Notes under the pieces: model-generated | Databases searched by the model: none | The model's input: only the letters and a program-made list of their open reading frames with translations | What the model was told of the DNA's origin: nothing | Assembly: GCA_000746585.2 (NCBI GenBank) | Contig: CP009217.2 | Location: forward strand, 872,662-936,661 | DNA length: 64,000 nucleotides | Source of the DNA: Rickettsiales bacterium Ac37b | Lineage (GTDB): Bacteria > Pseudomonadota > Alphaproteobacteria > Rickettsiales > Arcanibacteraceae | Direction of reading: 5' to 3' | Shown: in pieces, positions 1-9,960 of the stretch | Layout: every line of letters starts with the position of its first letter | Position numbering within the stretch: position 1 is the first letter of the stretch | Translations under genes and position numbers: made by a program

Positions 1-1
1 T

Positions 2-817
2 AGAAATTACTTTATCTAGAGGAAAAGATAGCTTGGTTGCTAAAGCCTCAATAATTCTGTAATTAGCTTGGTGCGGAATTAATAAATCTATATCTTCTAT
101 AGATAATTTTTCTTCAGATAAAATCTGTAAAATAGAATCTGCCATCTTGGTAATAGCATGTTTAAACACTTCTCGACCAAGCATTCTGATTTTTCCAGCT
201 TGACCCGTAGAAGCTACCCCTCCATCAGTATATAATATATTATTATATTGCCCATCCGAATAAAGCTTAGTATTTATTATGCCTGAATCCCCTACATCAC
301 TTGCAGATAATATAACGGCTCCCGCTCCATCTCCAAATAATACACAAGTAGACCGATCCTGCCAATCTAAAAGATTGGACATAGTTTCTGCTCCCACTAC
401 CAATATATTTCTGGCCTGAGATGTCTTGATCATAGAATCTGCTATTGAAAGAGCATAAATAAAACCTGCACAAACAGCTTGTATATCAAAAGATGCACCT
501 TTCCTCATACCAAGAGATGCTTGCAATTTGGCTGCTGTAGAAGGAAATGTAGTATCAGGAGTAGTAGTAGCCACTATAATCAAATCTATATCTAATATAG
601 AAACTCCACTAGCATTGATAGCCTTCTTTGCAGCATTTAAGGCTAAATCTGAGGTTAATTCACCTTTAGTTACTAAATATCTTTGCTTTATACCAGTTCT
701 TTCAGTAATCCAAGCATCATTGGTATCCACTGTTTTAGATAATTCATCATTTGTTATTAACCTACTAGGTAGATATGAACCAGACCCAATAATTATAGAT
801 TTTGTTTTATTTTGCAT
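2..817 (-). CDS. fabH: 3-oxoacyl-ACP synthase III (FabH), cut off by window start
   Basis: FabH starts fatty-acid chains by condensing acetyl-CoA with malonyl-ACP in the cytoplasm. Reading down from the ATG at 817 gives 272 residues without a stop, against about 320 for the family, so roughly 45 C-terminal residues lie outside the window. The catalytic Cys is in AVCAGF at about residue 116 and the catalytic His in PHQAN at about residue 249; the Asn of the triad would lie beyond base 1. The gene sits 5 bases downstream of plsX and follows rpmF, the classic rpmF-plsX-fabH lipid operon. No ORF boundary can be given at the 3' end. Confidence 0.95.
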   Translation of the reverse strand, partial: MQNKTKSIIIGSGSYLPSRLITNDELSKTVDTNDAWITERTGIKQRYLVTKGELTSDLALNAAKKAINASGVSILDIDLIIVATTTPDTTFPSTAAKLQASLGMRKGASFDIQAVCAGFIYALSIADSMIKTSQARNILVVGAETMSNLLDWQDRSTCVLFGDGAGAVILSASDVGDSGIINTKLYSDGQYNNILYTDGGVASTGQAGKIRMLGREVFKHAITKMADSILQILSEEKLSIEDIDLLIPHQANYRIIEALATKLSFPLDKVIS

Positions 818-822
818 AATTC

Positions 823-1863
823 TTAAATAGTAATAAATTCTTGAGAACTGCTAATTTCACGATTAATTTTAGCATTTATATCATGGTATACTAATTCTAC
901 TGCAACTGAAATAGCATTAGCAAATGCAAGCTCATCAGCAGAGCCATGACTTTTTACAACAATACCATTTAATCCTAAAAACATCGCACCATTATATAAT
1001 CTATGATCTAATTTTTTTAAAGTTCTTCTTAAAGCAGGAGCAGCTAACAATCCTCCCAGTTTTGCTATAAATGAACTTTCAAAAGCTTGTTTAAAGAAAT
1101 ATTTACAAGCCTGAGCTGTGCCTTCAGCAGTCTTTAATGCAATATTACCAGAAAAACCATCTGTGACGATTACATCAGCTGTACCTTCAGCTATATCGTT
1201 ACCTTCTATATACCCAATAAAATTTATCGGTATATTTTCTGCTTTCAGCATTGCGCTAGCAGCCTTTACTATTTCATTACCCTTAACGTCTTCTGACCCT
1301 ATGTTAAGTAAGCCTATCGTGGGGCTAGATAATCCTAATACAGCTTTTGCAAAAGCATCCCCCATAAAGGCAAACTGGAATAAATTTTCAGCTGAACACT
1401 CAGCATTAGCACCTAAATCTAACATTACAGATTTATTACGTAAAGTTGGAAGAAGCGTAGCTATTGCAGGTCTATCAATCTGAGGTAAAGTCCTTAAGGC
1501 TAATTTTGAAATAGCCATTAAAGCTCCTGTATTACCAGAAGACACTATAGCATCAGCTACACCATCTTTCACTGCGTTCACAGCCTGCCCCATACTAGTA
1601 TTTTTACTATTACGTACTGCAAAAGAAGGTCTAGTTTCAGGAGAAATAACTTCTTCAGTATGTATAATTTCACATCTAGATTTTAGATTTGTAAATTTAC
1701 TTAACTCAGAATTAAGATCCTTTTGGTTGCCATATAACACAAATTTTACATTAGGTTTGGTCAATAAAATATTATTAGCCCCTGCAAGTACTGACCAGGG
1801 CGCACCTTCACCTCCCATAGCATCTAAAGCAATTACGGGATCTTTTTTGAGTATATTCTCCAT
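823..1863 (-). CDS. plsX: phosphate acyltransferase PlsX
   Basis: PlsX makes acyl-phosphate from acyl-ACP, the acyl donor for PlsY in phospholipid synthesis; it is a peripheral membrane enzyme. The 346-residue length is normal for the family and the N-terminal ALDAMGGEGAP motif (about residues 12-22) is diagnostic. It lies between rpmF (13 bases upstream) and fabH (5 bases downstream) on the same strand, so the three are probably one transcript linking ribosome and membrane synthesis. Nothing in the reading frame looks damaged. Confidence 0.96.
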   Translation of the reverse strand: MENILKKDPVIALDAMGGEGAPWSVLAGANNILLTKPNVKFVLYGNQKDLNSELSKFTNLKSRCEIIHTEEVISPETRPSFAVRNSKNTSMGQAVNAVKDGVADAIVSSGNTGALMAISKLALRTLPQIDRPAIATLLPTLRNKSVMLDLGANAECSAENLFQFAFMGDAFAKAVLGLSSPTIGLLNIGSEDVKGNEIVKAASAMLKAENIPINFIGYIEGNDIAEGTADVIVTDGFSGNIALKTAEGTAQACKYFFKQAFESSFIAKLGGLLAAPALRRTLKKLDHRLYNGAMFLGLNGIVVKSHGSADELAFANAISVAVELVYHDINAKINREISSSQEFITI

Positions 1864-1876
1864 TTTAATTTAGAAT

Positions 1877-2059
1877 CTACGCTTCTTTTGTAACTAATAC
1901 TTGACGTTTATTATAATAACCATCCTCTAATGAAAGATGGTGAGGTAATTTATATTCCCCGGTAGTAGCATCTACTACTACATTTATCTTTTTTATACCT
2001 AAATGAGCTCTACGCATTTTACTCTTCGATTTCGAAGTTTTTTTCTTAGGAACAGCCAT
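1877..2059 (-). CDS. rpmF: 50S ribosomal protein L32
   Basis: L32 is a small basic protein of the large ribosomal subunit. The start [12 protein letters not shown] is the usual L32 N-terminus, so I place the start at 2059 and not at the in-frame ATG two codons upstream (2065). The product is 60 residues with no cysteines, so it is the form without a zinc knuckle. First gene of the rpmF-plsX-fabH group. A divergent lipoprotein gene begins about 100 bases away at 2161, so both promoters must sit in that spacer. Confidence 0.93.
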   Translation of the reverse strand: MAVPKKKTSKSKSKMRRAHLGIKKINVVVDATTGEYKLPHHLSLEDGYYNKRQVLVTKEA

Positions 2060-2160
2060 GTTCAAAATCCTTATTTTTAAGAATACATACTAAATTGTTT
2101 ACTTATTACTAGAAATACATTATAAACTTCAAGATATTTTATCTTGTTTATATAATCTAG

Positions 2161-2652
2161 TTGAAAAAGATGTTTAACCTATTTTTTATATTAAGTCAAA
2201 TTAGACAAAAATTATTATTAATATTTGTATTAGCAGTAATGGCTACTGCTTGCACAAAAAATATATTAGTGCATGGCTTTATTTTTAAGAGCCAGGATTT
2301 AGCTAAATTACAGAAAAATGTTACCTCTCAAAACGATGTTTTAGAAATATTAGGTACTCCTACTACTACCTCAGAGTTTGGTAATAATACTTGGTATTAT
2401 CTATCTTCAAAATATGAAAGGATTGCTTTTTTAAACCCTAAAGTAATAGAAAAGCGTGTCTTATTACTAAAATTTAATAATCATAATATTCTTGAAGATG
2501 TAGAAGAATATGTCTTAGATCAAGATGACTTAGTAGTATTTTCCGATGAATCTACTGGTGTAGCCGGAGATGATACTAGAATATTCAAGCAATTTATAGA
2601 AAATATAGGACGTTTTAATAAAAAAGGTCCACGTAATAAGGGAAGACCATGA
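2161..2652 (+). CDS. bamE: BamE/SmpA-like outer-membrane assembly lipoprotein
   Basis: BamE-family lipoproteins stabilise the BAM machine that folds beta-barrel proteins into the outer membrane. The 163-residue product has a hydrophobic signal segment ending in a lipobox with the lipidated Cys at about residue 31 (MATAC), then a SmpA/OmlA-like region ([34 protein letters not shown]) at about 50-125. The start is a TTG at 2161; an ATG at 2170 is a possible alternative and also leaves an intact signal segment. Its stop overlaps the hslV start by four bases (ATGA), implying co-transcription with hslVU. The assignment rests on motif resemblance, so the bamE symbol is an inference. Confidence 0.75.
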   Translation: MKKMFNLFFILSQIRQKLLLIFVLAVMATACTKNILVHGFIFKSQDLAKLQKNVTSQNDVLEILGTPTTTSEFGNNTWYYLSSKYERIAFLNPKVIEKRVLLLKFNNHNILEDVEEYVLDQDDLVVFSDESTGVAGDDTRIFKQFIENIGRFNKKGPRNKGRP

Positions 2653-3218
2653 TAGAACACTCTAATAAAAGTTGGTATGGCACTACTATTTTATCTGTAC
2701 GAAAAAATGGTAAAGTGGTAATTGCCGCAGACGGGCAAGTTTCTATTGCACATACGGTAATAAAATCTTCAGCCAATAAACTAAGAAAATTAGCAAATGG
2801 TACAATACTCGCTGGATTTGCTGGCGCAACTGCAGATGCATTAACTTTATTTGAAAGGTTAGAAGCAAAGCTGGAAAAACATCCTGGACAATTAACTAGA
2901 GCCTGCGTAGAACTAGCCAAAGATTGGCGTACAGACCGCTATTTACGTAAATTAGAAGCAATGATGATAGTTGTAGATCAAAACGTATCTTTAGTGCTTA
3001 CTGGTAATGGTGACGTGTTAGAACCAGAAGGTGGAATTGCAGCTATTGGCTCTGGGGGTAATTATGCACTAGCAGCTGCACGTGCACTAATAGACATCAA
3101 ATCCCTAACAGCAGAAAAAATTGTAAATCGTGCTATGAATATAGCAGCAGAAATATGTGTATATACCAATAATAACATCACAATAGAGACAATAGGGCAA
3201 GAAAAAGATGAGCGCTGA
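2649..3218 (+). CDS. hslV: ATP-dependent protease subunit HslV
   Basis: HslV is the proteasome-like peptidase ring of the HslUV (ClpQY) protease, which degrades unfolded and regulatory proteins in the cytoplasm. The 189-residue product carries the GTTILS motif at residues 11-16; maturation should expose Thr12 as the N-terminal nucleophile. Other family hallmarks are [25 protein letters not shown] and AIGSGG. It overlaps the lipoprotein gene upstream by 4 bases and hslU downstream by 11 bases, so the pair is translationally coupled. Confidence 0.97.
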   Translation: MIEHSNKSWYGTTILSVRKNGKVVIAADGQVSIAHTVIKSSANKLRKLANGTILAGFAGATADALTLFERLEAKLEKHPGQLTRACVELAKDWRTDRYLRKLEAMMIVVDQNVSLVLTGNGDVLEPEGGIAAIGSGGNYALAAARALIDIKSLTAEKIVNRAMNIAAEICVYTNNNITIETIGQEKDER

Positions 3219-4533
3219 TTCTAAAAATTTAACTCCTCAAGCAATAGTTGCAGAACTAAATCGTTTTATCATAGGCCAATTAGCGGCTAAAAAGGCTGTA
3301 GCTATTGCACTGCGTAATCGTTGGCGTCGCAAACAAGTTCCAGAACCTCTCCGTGATGAAATTGTACCAAAAAATATTTTAATGATTGGACCAACAGGAG
3401 TAGGTAAAACAGAAATTGCAAGAAGATTAGCAAAGCTTGCCAATGCTCCTTTTATTAAAATAGAAGCTACTAAGTTTACAGAAGTAGGATATGTCGGTAG
3501 AGATGTTGATTCTATTATTAGAGATTTGGTAGAAATTTCTATAAATATTATACGTCAAAAATTACGTAAAGAAGTATATGAAAAAGCAAAAAACGCTACT
3601 GAAGAACGCATTCTAGATACGTTAGTAGGAGATACAGCTAGCTTAGAAACAAGAGAAAAATTTAAAACTTTACTACAAGAAGGTAAATTACAAGATAAAG
3701 AAATAGAAATACAGGTAAAAGAATCTGCTCAATCTATGCCTACATTTGATATACCCGGTATTCCGGGAGGACAAATGGGAGTAATAAACGTAGGTGAAAT
3801 GCTAAACAAAACCTTAGGCTTAGGAGGACGTACTAAAAATAAGAAAATGACCGTTCTAGACGCTTATGGTGTTTTAATGGCAGAAGAAAGTGATAAGCTA
3901 CTCGATGAGGATAAAATCATTAGCCAAGCTATTGATATGGTAGAAAATGAAGGAATAGTGTTTATTGACGAAATAGATAAAATTGCTGCTAGATATGAAG
4001 CTAAAGGTGGAGAAGTAAGCAGAGAAGGTGTACAAAGAGATCTATTACCACTTATAGAAGGTACTACTGTCTCCACAAAATATGGTTCTGTTAAAACTGA
4101 TTATATTTTATTTATAGCTTCAGGTGCCTTTCATATGGCTAAGCCTTCTGATTTACTCCCAGAATTACAAGGCAGATTACCTATTAGAGTTGAATTGAAA
4201 GCTCTAACTCATGAAGATATGGTTAGTATTCTTAAAGAGCCTGAAACTAGTTTGCTTAAACAATATGAAGCTTTGCTTGCAACTGAAAATATTAACCTAA
4301 CATTCACAACTGATGGTATTAATGAATTAGCTCGTATTGCAACTATAGTAAATCAAGATGTAGAAAATATAGGCGCTAGAAGACTACATACAATTTTAGA
4401 AAAATTACTTGATGAAATAAGCTTTAATGCAAGTGAAGAATCAGGAGCTAAGATAGTTATAGATGAACAATACGTGAAAAACAAATTAGATAATATTCTA
4501 CAATACTCAGATTTATCAAAATTTATTTTGTAA
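3208..4533 (+). CDS. hslU: ATP-dependent unfoldase HslU
   Basis: HslU is the AAA+ unfoldase that feeds substrates into HslV. The 441-residue protein has Walker A GPTGVGKT (61-68), the substrate-gripping GYVG pore loop (94-97), an intermediate domain at about 110-235, Walker B with VFIDEIDKI near 250, and the C-terminal SDLSKFIL tail that docks into HslV and is nearly identical to the E. coli tail. The start lies inside the 3' end of hslV. Intact by all visible criteria. Confidence 0.97.
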   Translation: MSADSKNLTPQAIVAELNRFIIGQLAAKKAVAIALRNRWRRKQVPEPLRDEIVPKNILMIGPTGVGKTEIARRLAKLANAPFIKIEATKFTEVGYVGRDVDSIIRDLVEISINIIRQKLRKEVYEKAKNATEERILDTLVGDTASLETREKFKTLLQEGKLQDKEIEIQVKESAQSMPTFDIPGIPGGQMGVINVGEMLNKTLGLGGRTKNKKMTVLDAYGVLMAEESDKLLDEDKIISQAIDMVENEGIVFIDEIDKIAARYEAKGGEVSREGVQRDLLPLIEGTTVSTKYGSVKTDYILFIASGAFHMAKPSDLLPELQGRLPIRVELKALTHEDMVSILKEPETSLLKQYEALLATENINLTFTTDGINELARIATIVNQDVENIGARRLHTILEKLLDEISFNASEESGAKIVIDEQYVKNKLDNILQYSDLSKFIL

Positions 4534-4715
4534 TTAATTATCTGCCGGGAGTTAAATAGTATAAAATTAATAGTACGATTTTATTATATTTGCATTTAGT
4601 ATAACAATAATACTATATAATTAAATATTTTTTTATTAATCGTATTATTATTGTAATAATTGTAAAATTATATTAAGAATAAGTAACGATGTAAATAAGG
4701 GAATTGGAGCAAGAA

Positions 4716-5699
4716 ATGAAATGTATATTAAAAAATAAATTAGATACTACTATTAAATTATCTGAACAAGAGAAAATATTGGCAGATTATTATCAATTTT
4801 TTACTGATCCAAAAGGTATAGATATGTTACCTTATGCTTATATGGGATCAAGCTCTACCTATGACTTAATGGTGAAAAATAACCCTGATTATTATTTATT
4901 TAGTGAGGAAGTAGCTATAATAAAAAATAATGCTGAAAAGCTTACTACTCATCTATCAGATATTAAAGATATTATTGAAATTGGACCAGGATCAAATCAT
5001 ACAATAACTAATAAAACTATCCCTCTATTAAATTATGCGAAGTCGTTGAAACGTTATTATGCTATAGACCATTCAAAACCTTATTTAGATAAGGCCTGTG
5101 CCTTTATAAAAGAAAATACGTATAACATAGATATAAGGGGTGTTGAAGCTGATTTAATGTCTCTTGGTAATCTTAAATCATTAAAAAAAGAGGATGATAA
5201 GAAATGTATATTATTGCTGGGGGGAACAATAGGGAATTTTTCTTCCTCTCTACAATTACAGGCTTTACAGCAAATATTCAAATTAATGAATATTGGAGAT
5301 AAATTGCTTCTAGCAGTTGATACGAATCAAGATGAACAAACTCTTATTAAAGCCTATGATAATATATATTCTTATAAGTTAATTAGGGGTATTTTAGAAT
5401 ATTTTGCTATTATTCATCCTCCCTTTAAAGATTATTTAAATTTTTTTGAAATAAGATTTTTATGGCATAAACATTGTAGGACGATAGAAAAATTTTTTGT
5501 AGCAAAAGAAAATATAATTTTTGAAATGGAAAAATATGGTACTATTGCTATAAGACAAAATCAAGAACTTCGGGGAGCTGCCTCACAAAAATTTACCCTA
5601 ATGGATATTAACAATTTATTACATAAAATAGGATTTGGTGTGTTAGATATATTGAATTATAATAATAAAGTACGGTTAATAATATGCAAAAAGCCATAA
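4716..5699 (+). CDS. EgtD-like SAM-dependent methyltransferase
   Basis: This is a member of the histidine N-alpha-methyltransferase (Methyltransf_33, EgtD-like) family. I see the family N-terminal signature in NPDYYLFSEEVAII, a SAM-binding IIEIGPGSNHT near residues 87-96 and LLLGGTIGNFS near 166-176. I chose the ATG at 4716, because GGAG at 4706-4709 is a well placed ribosome site; an upstream in-frame TTG at 4704 has none. The resulting 327 residues fit EgtD length (about 320). No EgtB-like gene is visible in the window, so ergothioneine synthesis is not shown and the true substrate is unknown. The 3' end overlaps the histidine kinase reading frame by 16 bases, suggesting one transcript. Confidence 0.75.
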   Translation: MKCILKNKLDTTIKLSEQEKILADYYQFFTDPKGIDMLPYAYMGSSSTYDLMVKNNPDYYLFSEEVAIIKNNAEKLTTHLSDIKDIIEIGPGSNHTITNKTIPLLNYAKSLKRYYAIDHSKPYLDKACAFIKENTYNIDIRGVEADLMSLGNLKSLKKEDDKKCILLLGGTIGNFSSSLQLQALQQIFKLMNIGDKLLLAVDTNQDEQTLIKAYDNIYSYKLIRGILEYFAIIHPPFKDYLNFFEIRFLWHKHCRTIEKFFVAKENIIFEMEKYGTIAIRQNQELRGAASQKFTLMDINNLLHKIGFGVLDILNYNNKVRLIICKKP

Positions 5700-7488
5700 A
5701 CCTTGCCTTTTGGATTAAAGCTCTAGCAAATATTGCTGAAAATAGGGTAAAAAAATATGGAGCATCTTATTATACATTTTCTATAGTTGGTCTCATCAAT
5801 TTTCCTATTGCTATTATATATGAAATATACACAAAATCTTACCTTACTGGGATAATAATAAGAATTATTTCACTCATACTATGCTTAGTATTGTTATTTC
5901 ATAAACAATGGCCATATAAATTAAAATTTTATTTACCATTATATTGGTTTAGTGTGATTATTTTTACACTCCCGTTTTTGACCACTTATCTTTTACTAAA
6001 AAATAATTTCTCATTAGAATGGCTTATCAACTTTAACATAGGAGTGATGATTGTCATTTTGCTATTAGACTCTATTACTTTTTTGAGTGTTGAGGCTATA
6101 GGTATAATTTTAGGCTTATTATTTTTCTATGTGTTGGGCAATAAGATTGATAGTTGGCCTACAGGTTATCAAACTTATCTATTTTTTTATATGTTTTTGT
6201 GTATTACAATACTTGGTACTATATTTGCAAAAAATAAGGAAATTTTTAATCATTTCAAAGAAAAAACTCTAAATGAAGTAAATGAATATTTAGAAACTCA
6301 GGTTCAAAGCAGAACCGCAGAGTTGGAACATGCACTTTCAGCCAAGACAGAGTTCCTAAATAATATGAGTCATGAGATTAGGACGCCGACACAAGGATTT
6401 ACCAATTTATCTGAAGGGTTAGTAGAACACTGGAATATTCTTGAAGATCAAAGAAAATTTGATTTGGCTAAACAAGTAGCAACAAATGCGAAGAGATTAT
6501 CTTCGCTGCTTAACCATCTCCTTGATCTTTCTAAGTTTCAGGCTGGCAAGATGATTATGAAGCTAGAAAAAATAGACTTAAATCTCATCATCCTTAAAAT
6601 GATTGAGGAAGCTAAAATTTTATATATGGCTGAAAAAGAGGTTCTTATCAATTATACTCCTTTAAAAGACGCCTTTATCCTGGCGGACAAAGAAAGAATA
6701 GGCCAAGTCCTCCGTAATTTATTTGTTAATAGCATCAAATTCAGCCCAAATAATTCTACTCTAACTGTTTCTCTTAGCTCTTCAGAAATCACTTATGATG
6801 ATGAAAATAAGTGCGAAGCTTATCATTTTGCTATTAAAGATGAAGGGATAGGCATTCCTGAAAATGAATTATATACTATCTTTGAGGTCTTTGTTCAAAG
6901 CAGTAAGACCAAAACAAAAGCAGGTGGTACCGGCCTTGGACTTGCATATGTAAAGAAATTATCGAAGCTCATCATGGTGAAATTTGGGCAGAAAATAATG
7001 AACAAGGTGCAACTTTTAACTTTGTTATTCCAATATCGCAGGCCAAACAAATGGACGGCCATCATATTATTGCCGAAAATAATGTCGAAATACCTACAAA
7101 ACCTGCCACTCAAACTACTAAATCAGCTAACATTTTAATAATAGATGATGAAGATGCCTGCCTAATGAGTATGGAATTACTGCTTTTTGGAAGTGGCTAT
7201 AATCTCCATAAAGCAGTGGGAGGTTATGCGGGCCTTGAATATTTAAAAGAACATTTTAAGGAAATAGATTTAATTTTGCTCGACTTAATGATGCCAGATA
7301 TTTATGGCTTAAATGTACTCGCTGAGATCAAGCAGAACCCAGAGCTTGCTAAAATTCCAGTTATTTTACAGACTGGTTCTTCCGATAGTGCTGAAATTGA
7401 AAGAGCATTCACACTTGGCATTTTCACCTATATCAAAAAGCCCTACCAAAAACAGAATATAATGTATGAATTGGAAAAAGCTTTATAG
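5684..7488 (+). pseudogene. hybrid sensor histidine kinase, split by a one-base frameshift
   Basis: The first frame (5684-7138) encodes about six hydrophobic segments in residues 20-190, a short coiled linker, the H box NNMSHEIRTP with phospho-His about 230, an N box (VLRNLFVNSIKFSP), G1 DEGIGIPE, an F box and G2 GTGLGLA. After G2 this frame turns into unrelated sequence. The family reading (AICKEIIEAHHGEIWAEN) continues in the frame that opens into 7051-7488, a receiver domain with acidic pair DD, phospho-acceptor Asp in LILLDLMMPD and Lys in KKPY. One base missing in gcatatg at about 6944-6947 (expected gcaatatg) explains the switch. An intact gene would encode a membrane kinase fused to a receiver, about 600 residues. 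The lesion is not in a long homopolymer, so a sequencing slip is less likely but possible. Confidence 0.88.
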
Positions 7489-7532
7489 CTTTAAATAATT
7501 TAATCTTTAGGAATCAAAAACATAAAAACTAT

Positions 7533-7618
7533 AGCAAATTAATTGGTAATAGGGATAGAAACGAGGCGCTAAGTACATAGCTAAGCTAACCGAGTGACGA
7601 CGTACCTATTGCAAATTA
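7533..7618. repeat. palindromic repeat-like element reaching into the ydcF 3' end
   Basis: An imperfect inverted repeat (7540-7553 taattggtaatagg against 7605-7618, whose complement is taatttgcaatagg) encloses a core that is visibly richer in G and C than its surroundings, including cgaggcgct, ctaaccgagtgacgacg and two GTAC sites. The right arm supplies the last codons and stop of the ydcF-like gene. The pattern resembles the short palindromic elements known in rickettsial genomes, but I see only one copy here, so the repeat status is inference. Confidence 0.35.
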
Positions 7619-8217
7619 AAAAGCTTATATGTTGAACTCTTAATATTGTAATATATATATAGCCAAATAAATTTACTATATTCTAACCCTATCAATTTAA
7701 GATGAATAGGAGATTTCCAGATGGTATTAAGTTTTATATTATCTGATACTACAGGATTAAATATTATATCTTCCTTACTAATAGCCATTGCAAATTCTAA
7801 ACAAGCTCTAGGCATATGGTATTCTGAGGTAACTAATCTTATAGTTTTAAAATTATTATCTTTCATCCAGTGGATAGTTTCTTGCACATTACCTTTCGTA
7901 TTAGTTGCAACATAACCTAAAGTTATTTTATCACTAAGTAATTTAGCTTGTTCGTAATCATATATATGTATTTCTTCTAATTTAGCTTGTGATCCTACAC
8001 CTGTTATTAACAATTTTTGAGCTTTATTCGCTGCCAGCAAAGCTATACCTTGATCAATTCTTCCTTTTCCCCCTGTTAATACTACTATTGCATCCGTCAT
8101 AGTATGATTATCAGGAACAACCAAAGACATAGTATGGACAAAATACACAAACCCAATAAACCAAAAACTAATTAAAATTAATAGAATAAATGAAAAAGTT
8201 CTTATATATCTCAGCAT
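7606..8217 (-). CDS. YdcF/SanA-family (DUF218) membrane protein
   Basis: The 203-residue product has one N-terminal membrane segment (about residues 7-30) followed by a DUF218 domain: DAIVVLTGGKGRIDQGI, LLITGVGS and VTSEYHMPRA are typical. Family members are linked to envelope integrity and vancomycin sensitivity, but their biochemical role is not settled. It starts 2 bases after the lipB stop, so it is probably the second gene of a lipB-ydcF transcript. The last few codons fall in a palindromic repeat-like element, so its C-terminus (KLFNLQ) may have been altered by that insertion. Confidence 0.85.
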   Translation of the reverse strand: MLRYIRTFSFILLILISFWFIGFVYFVHTMSLVVPDNHTMTDAIVVLTGGKGRIDQGIALLAANKAQKLLITGVGSQAKLEEIHIYDYEQAKLLSDKITLGYVATNTKGNVQETIHWMKDNNFKTIRLVTSEYHMPRACLEFAMAISKEDIIFNPVVSDNIKLNTIWKSPIHLKLIGLEYSKFIWLYIYYNIKSSTYKLFNLQ

Positions 8218-8219
8218 AT

Positions 8220-8876
8220 CTAACCAAAAATCTTATGAAATTCTCTTTTTAATACTTGATCTATAATATACAATTCACCGTTATATCCCAGTTCTTGCAT
8301 TGAAGTTACTCCATATTCCTTAATTCCACAGGGTATAATTGAATTAAAATAACTCATTTCTGGATTAACATTTAAAGCTATTCCATGATAAGTTATCCAC
8401 TTACTAACTCTTACTCCTATCGCAGCAATCTTTTCCTCTTTACCAGCTTGAGTCTGAACCCAAATACCTATTCTACTTGGTCTTCTTTCTCCATTAATAC
8501 CAAAACATAATAAGCTATTAATTAACCATTGTTCCAAATTTTTAATATATTCCTTTAAATCTGGGATTTTATCTTTAGCCCTTTTTTTTAAATTAATCAT
8601 AACATAAGCTATTCTTTGTCCAGGACCATGATAAGTATATTTACCTCCTCTACCCGTATTAATCACAGGTAAAACATTGGTATTTAATAATTCATTTTGA
8701 TTTGCTGAAGTACCAGCTGTATAAACTGGACAATGTTCAAGTAACCATACCATTTCTGGAGCGATGTCAGCTTGTATATCTCTAACCCGGTGCTCCATAA
8801 CCTGCAACGCTTCTTCGTATAAAAGAGGTTCCGGCGATATATTCCATTCTATTACATTATTCATATTAGCAAACAT
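8220..8876 (-). CDS. lipB: octanoyltransferase LipB
   Basis: LipB moves octanoyl from octanoyl-ACP to the lipoyl domains of 2-oxoacid dehydrogenases, the first step of lipoate synthesis in the cytoplasm. The 218-residue protein has GRGGKYTYHGPGQ (75-87), the catalytic Lys about 159 in GVRVSKWITYHG and the catalytic Cys about 183 in IPCGI. An in-frame ATG three codons in (MNNVIEW) is an alternative start. lipA is not in the window. Its substrate SucB is encoded further along in this window. Confidence 0.95.
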   Translation of the reverse strand: MFANMNNVIEWNISPEPLLYEEALQVMEHRVRDIQADIAPEMVWLLEHCPVYTAGTSANQNELLNTNVLPVINTGRGGKYTYHGPGQRIAYVMINLKKRAKDKIPDLKEYIKNLEQWLINSLLCFGINGERRPSRIGIWVQTQAGKEEKIAAIGVRVSKWITYHGIALNVNPEMSYFNSIIPCGIKEYGVTSMQELGYNGELYIIDQVLKREFHKIFG

Positions 8877-8929
8877 TAACGTAATTAAACTTCTATTTAG
8901 TAGTAGTATACCATTTTATACGGCAATAT

Positions 8930-9778
8930 CTATTGACAATTTAACTCTTTATTTAACTGCAATGTTTTATTTTTTATATCGGTAGATTGATCAGGAAAAT
9001 CTTTTGACAGCTTATTTAATATTAAACAAGCATCCTTTACTCTTTGTAAATTTTTAAGAGAAATGGATAATTTTAACATACTATCTACAGTTTTTTCTCC
9101 ATGAGGAGAGAGTTTATAATTTCGTAAGAAATTGATAGAAGCATTTTCAAAATCTTTTTTAGAAAAATAGATTTCCCCTAACCAATAATATGCTTCTGGT
9201 GTTAGGTCAGTGTTAGGATAATTTTTAATAAATTGTTTAAAATATCTAATTGATTCATCTTTTTTAGCTGTTTTTAATAACGTAAAAGCTTTCTTAAAAT
9301 CTTCTTCCATGGTATCATCAAATGAAGAATTATTACGTTTTACATCTTCTATCAATTTAGTGCTAACTATACCCAGGCTGTTATTTTCCTCAGGAGAGAT
9401 TTTTTGATTTTCCATAGAAATATTTTGTTCTGAAGTTTTATTATTTGCTATAGATTGGTCAAGTTTTTTAGCTAAGGTATTAATATTATGTTCAAGCTGC
9501 TCCATTTGTCCAACAATAGTTCTCATTTGCTCTTCTACAATATCTATCCTATTTTCAATTGATGCTACAATATTATCATCTGGATTCATACCCTGTTTAG
9601 TACCACTTCTACTATATAAGTGTTTTTGTATAGTAATAAGATCGTGTTCTAATTTATCTATTCTATCGAGTAACATATTATTAGGTTGATCATTATAGTC
9701 ATATGCCATAACTTGTATACTTAACATACATGTAATAATAGTATATAATCTCTTTTTAGAAAAAATAAAATCCAACAT
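8930..9778 (-). CDS. cpoB: Tol-Pal accessory protein CpoB (YbgF)
   Basis: CpoB is a periplasmic protein that links Tol-Pal constriction of the outer membrane to peptidoglycan synthesis. The 282-residue product has a signal peptide (about 1-26, ending VMA), an N-terminal coiled-coil trimerisation region (about 35-115), a polar linker and C-terminal TPR repeats from about 160 (FKKAFTLLKTAKKDESI, PEAYYWLGEIYFSKKDFENA). It is usually encoded just after pal; here it is divergent from tolB-pal across a 376-base spacer, so the cluster has been rearranged. Confidence 0.88.
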   Translation of the reverse strand: MLDFIFSKKRLYTIITCMLSIQVMAYDYNDQPNNMLLDRIDKLEHDLITIQKHLYSRSGTKQGMNPDDNIVASIENRIDIVEEQMRTIVGQMEQLEHNINTLAKKLDQSIANNKTSEQNISMENQKISPEENNSLGIVSTKLIEDVKRNNSSFDDTMEEDFKKAFTLLKTAKKDESIRYFKQFIKNYPNTDLTPEAYYWLGEIYFSKKDFENASINFLRNYKLSPHGEKTVDSMLKLSISLKNLQRVKDACLILNKLSKDFPDQSTDIKNKTLQLNKELNCQ

Positions 9779-9960
9779 TTTAAACTATATCTTTAGATTA
9801 ATATTATAAAATATGCATTATAATTAGTTTTTTATAAATTGTCAGCTTACTATTTAAAATTTGATGATACTTTTACTAATATTTTTTAATTATAAAGATA
9901 TATTTTAATTGTATTAGCAGTTAAATACTGTAAATTCCTCTAGAAGTAATATTAGTTTAC

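Noticed and set aside
1118-1483. 121-codon plus-strand open frame inside plsX, and similar long frames opposite hslU, sucB, rho and others
   Set aside because: They lie opposite well-supported conserved genes and show no family features; they are shadows of the real coding strand.
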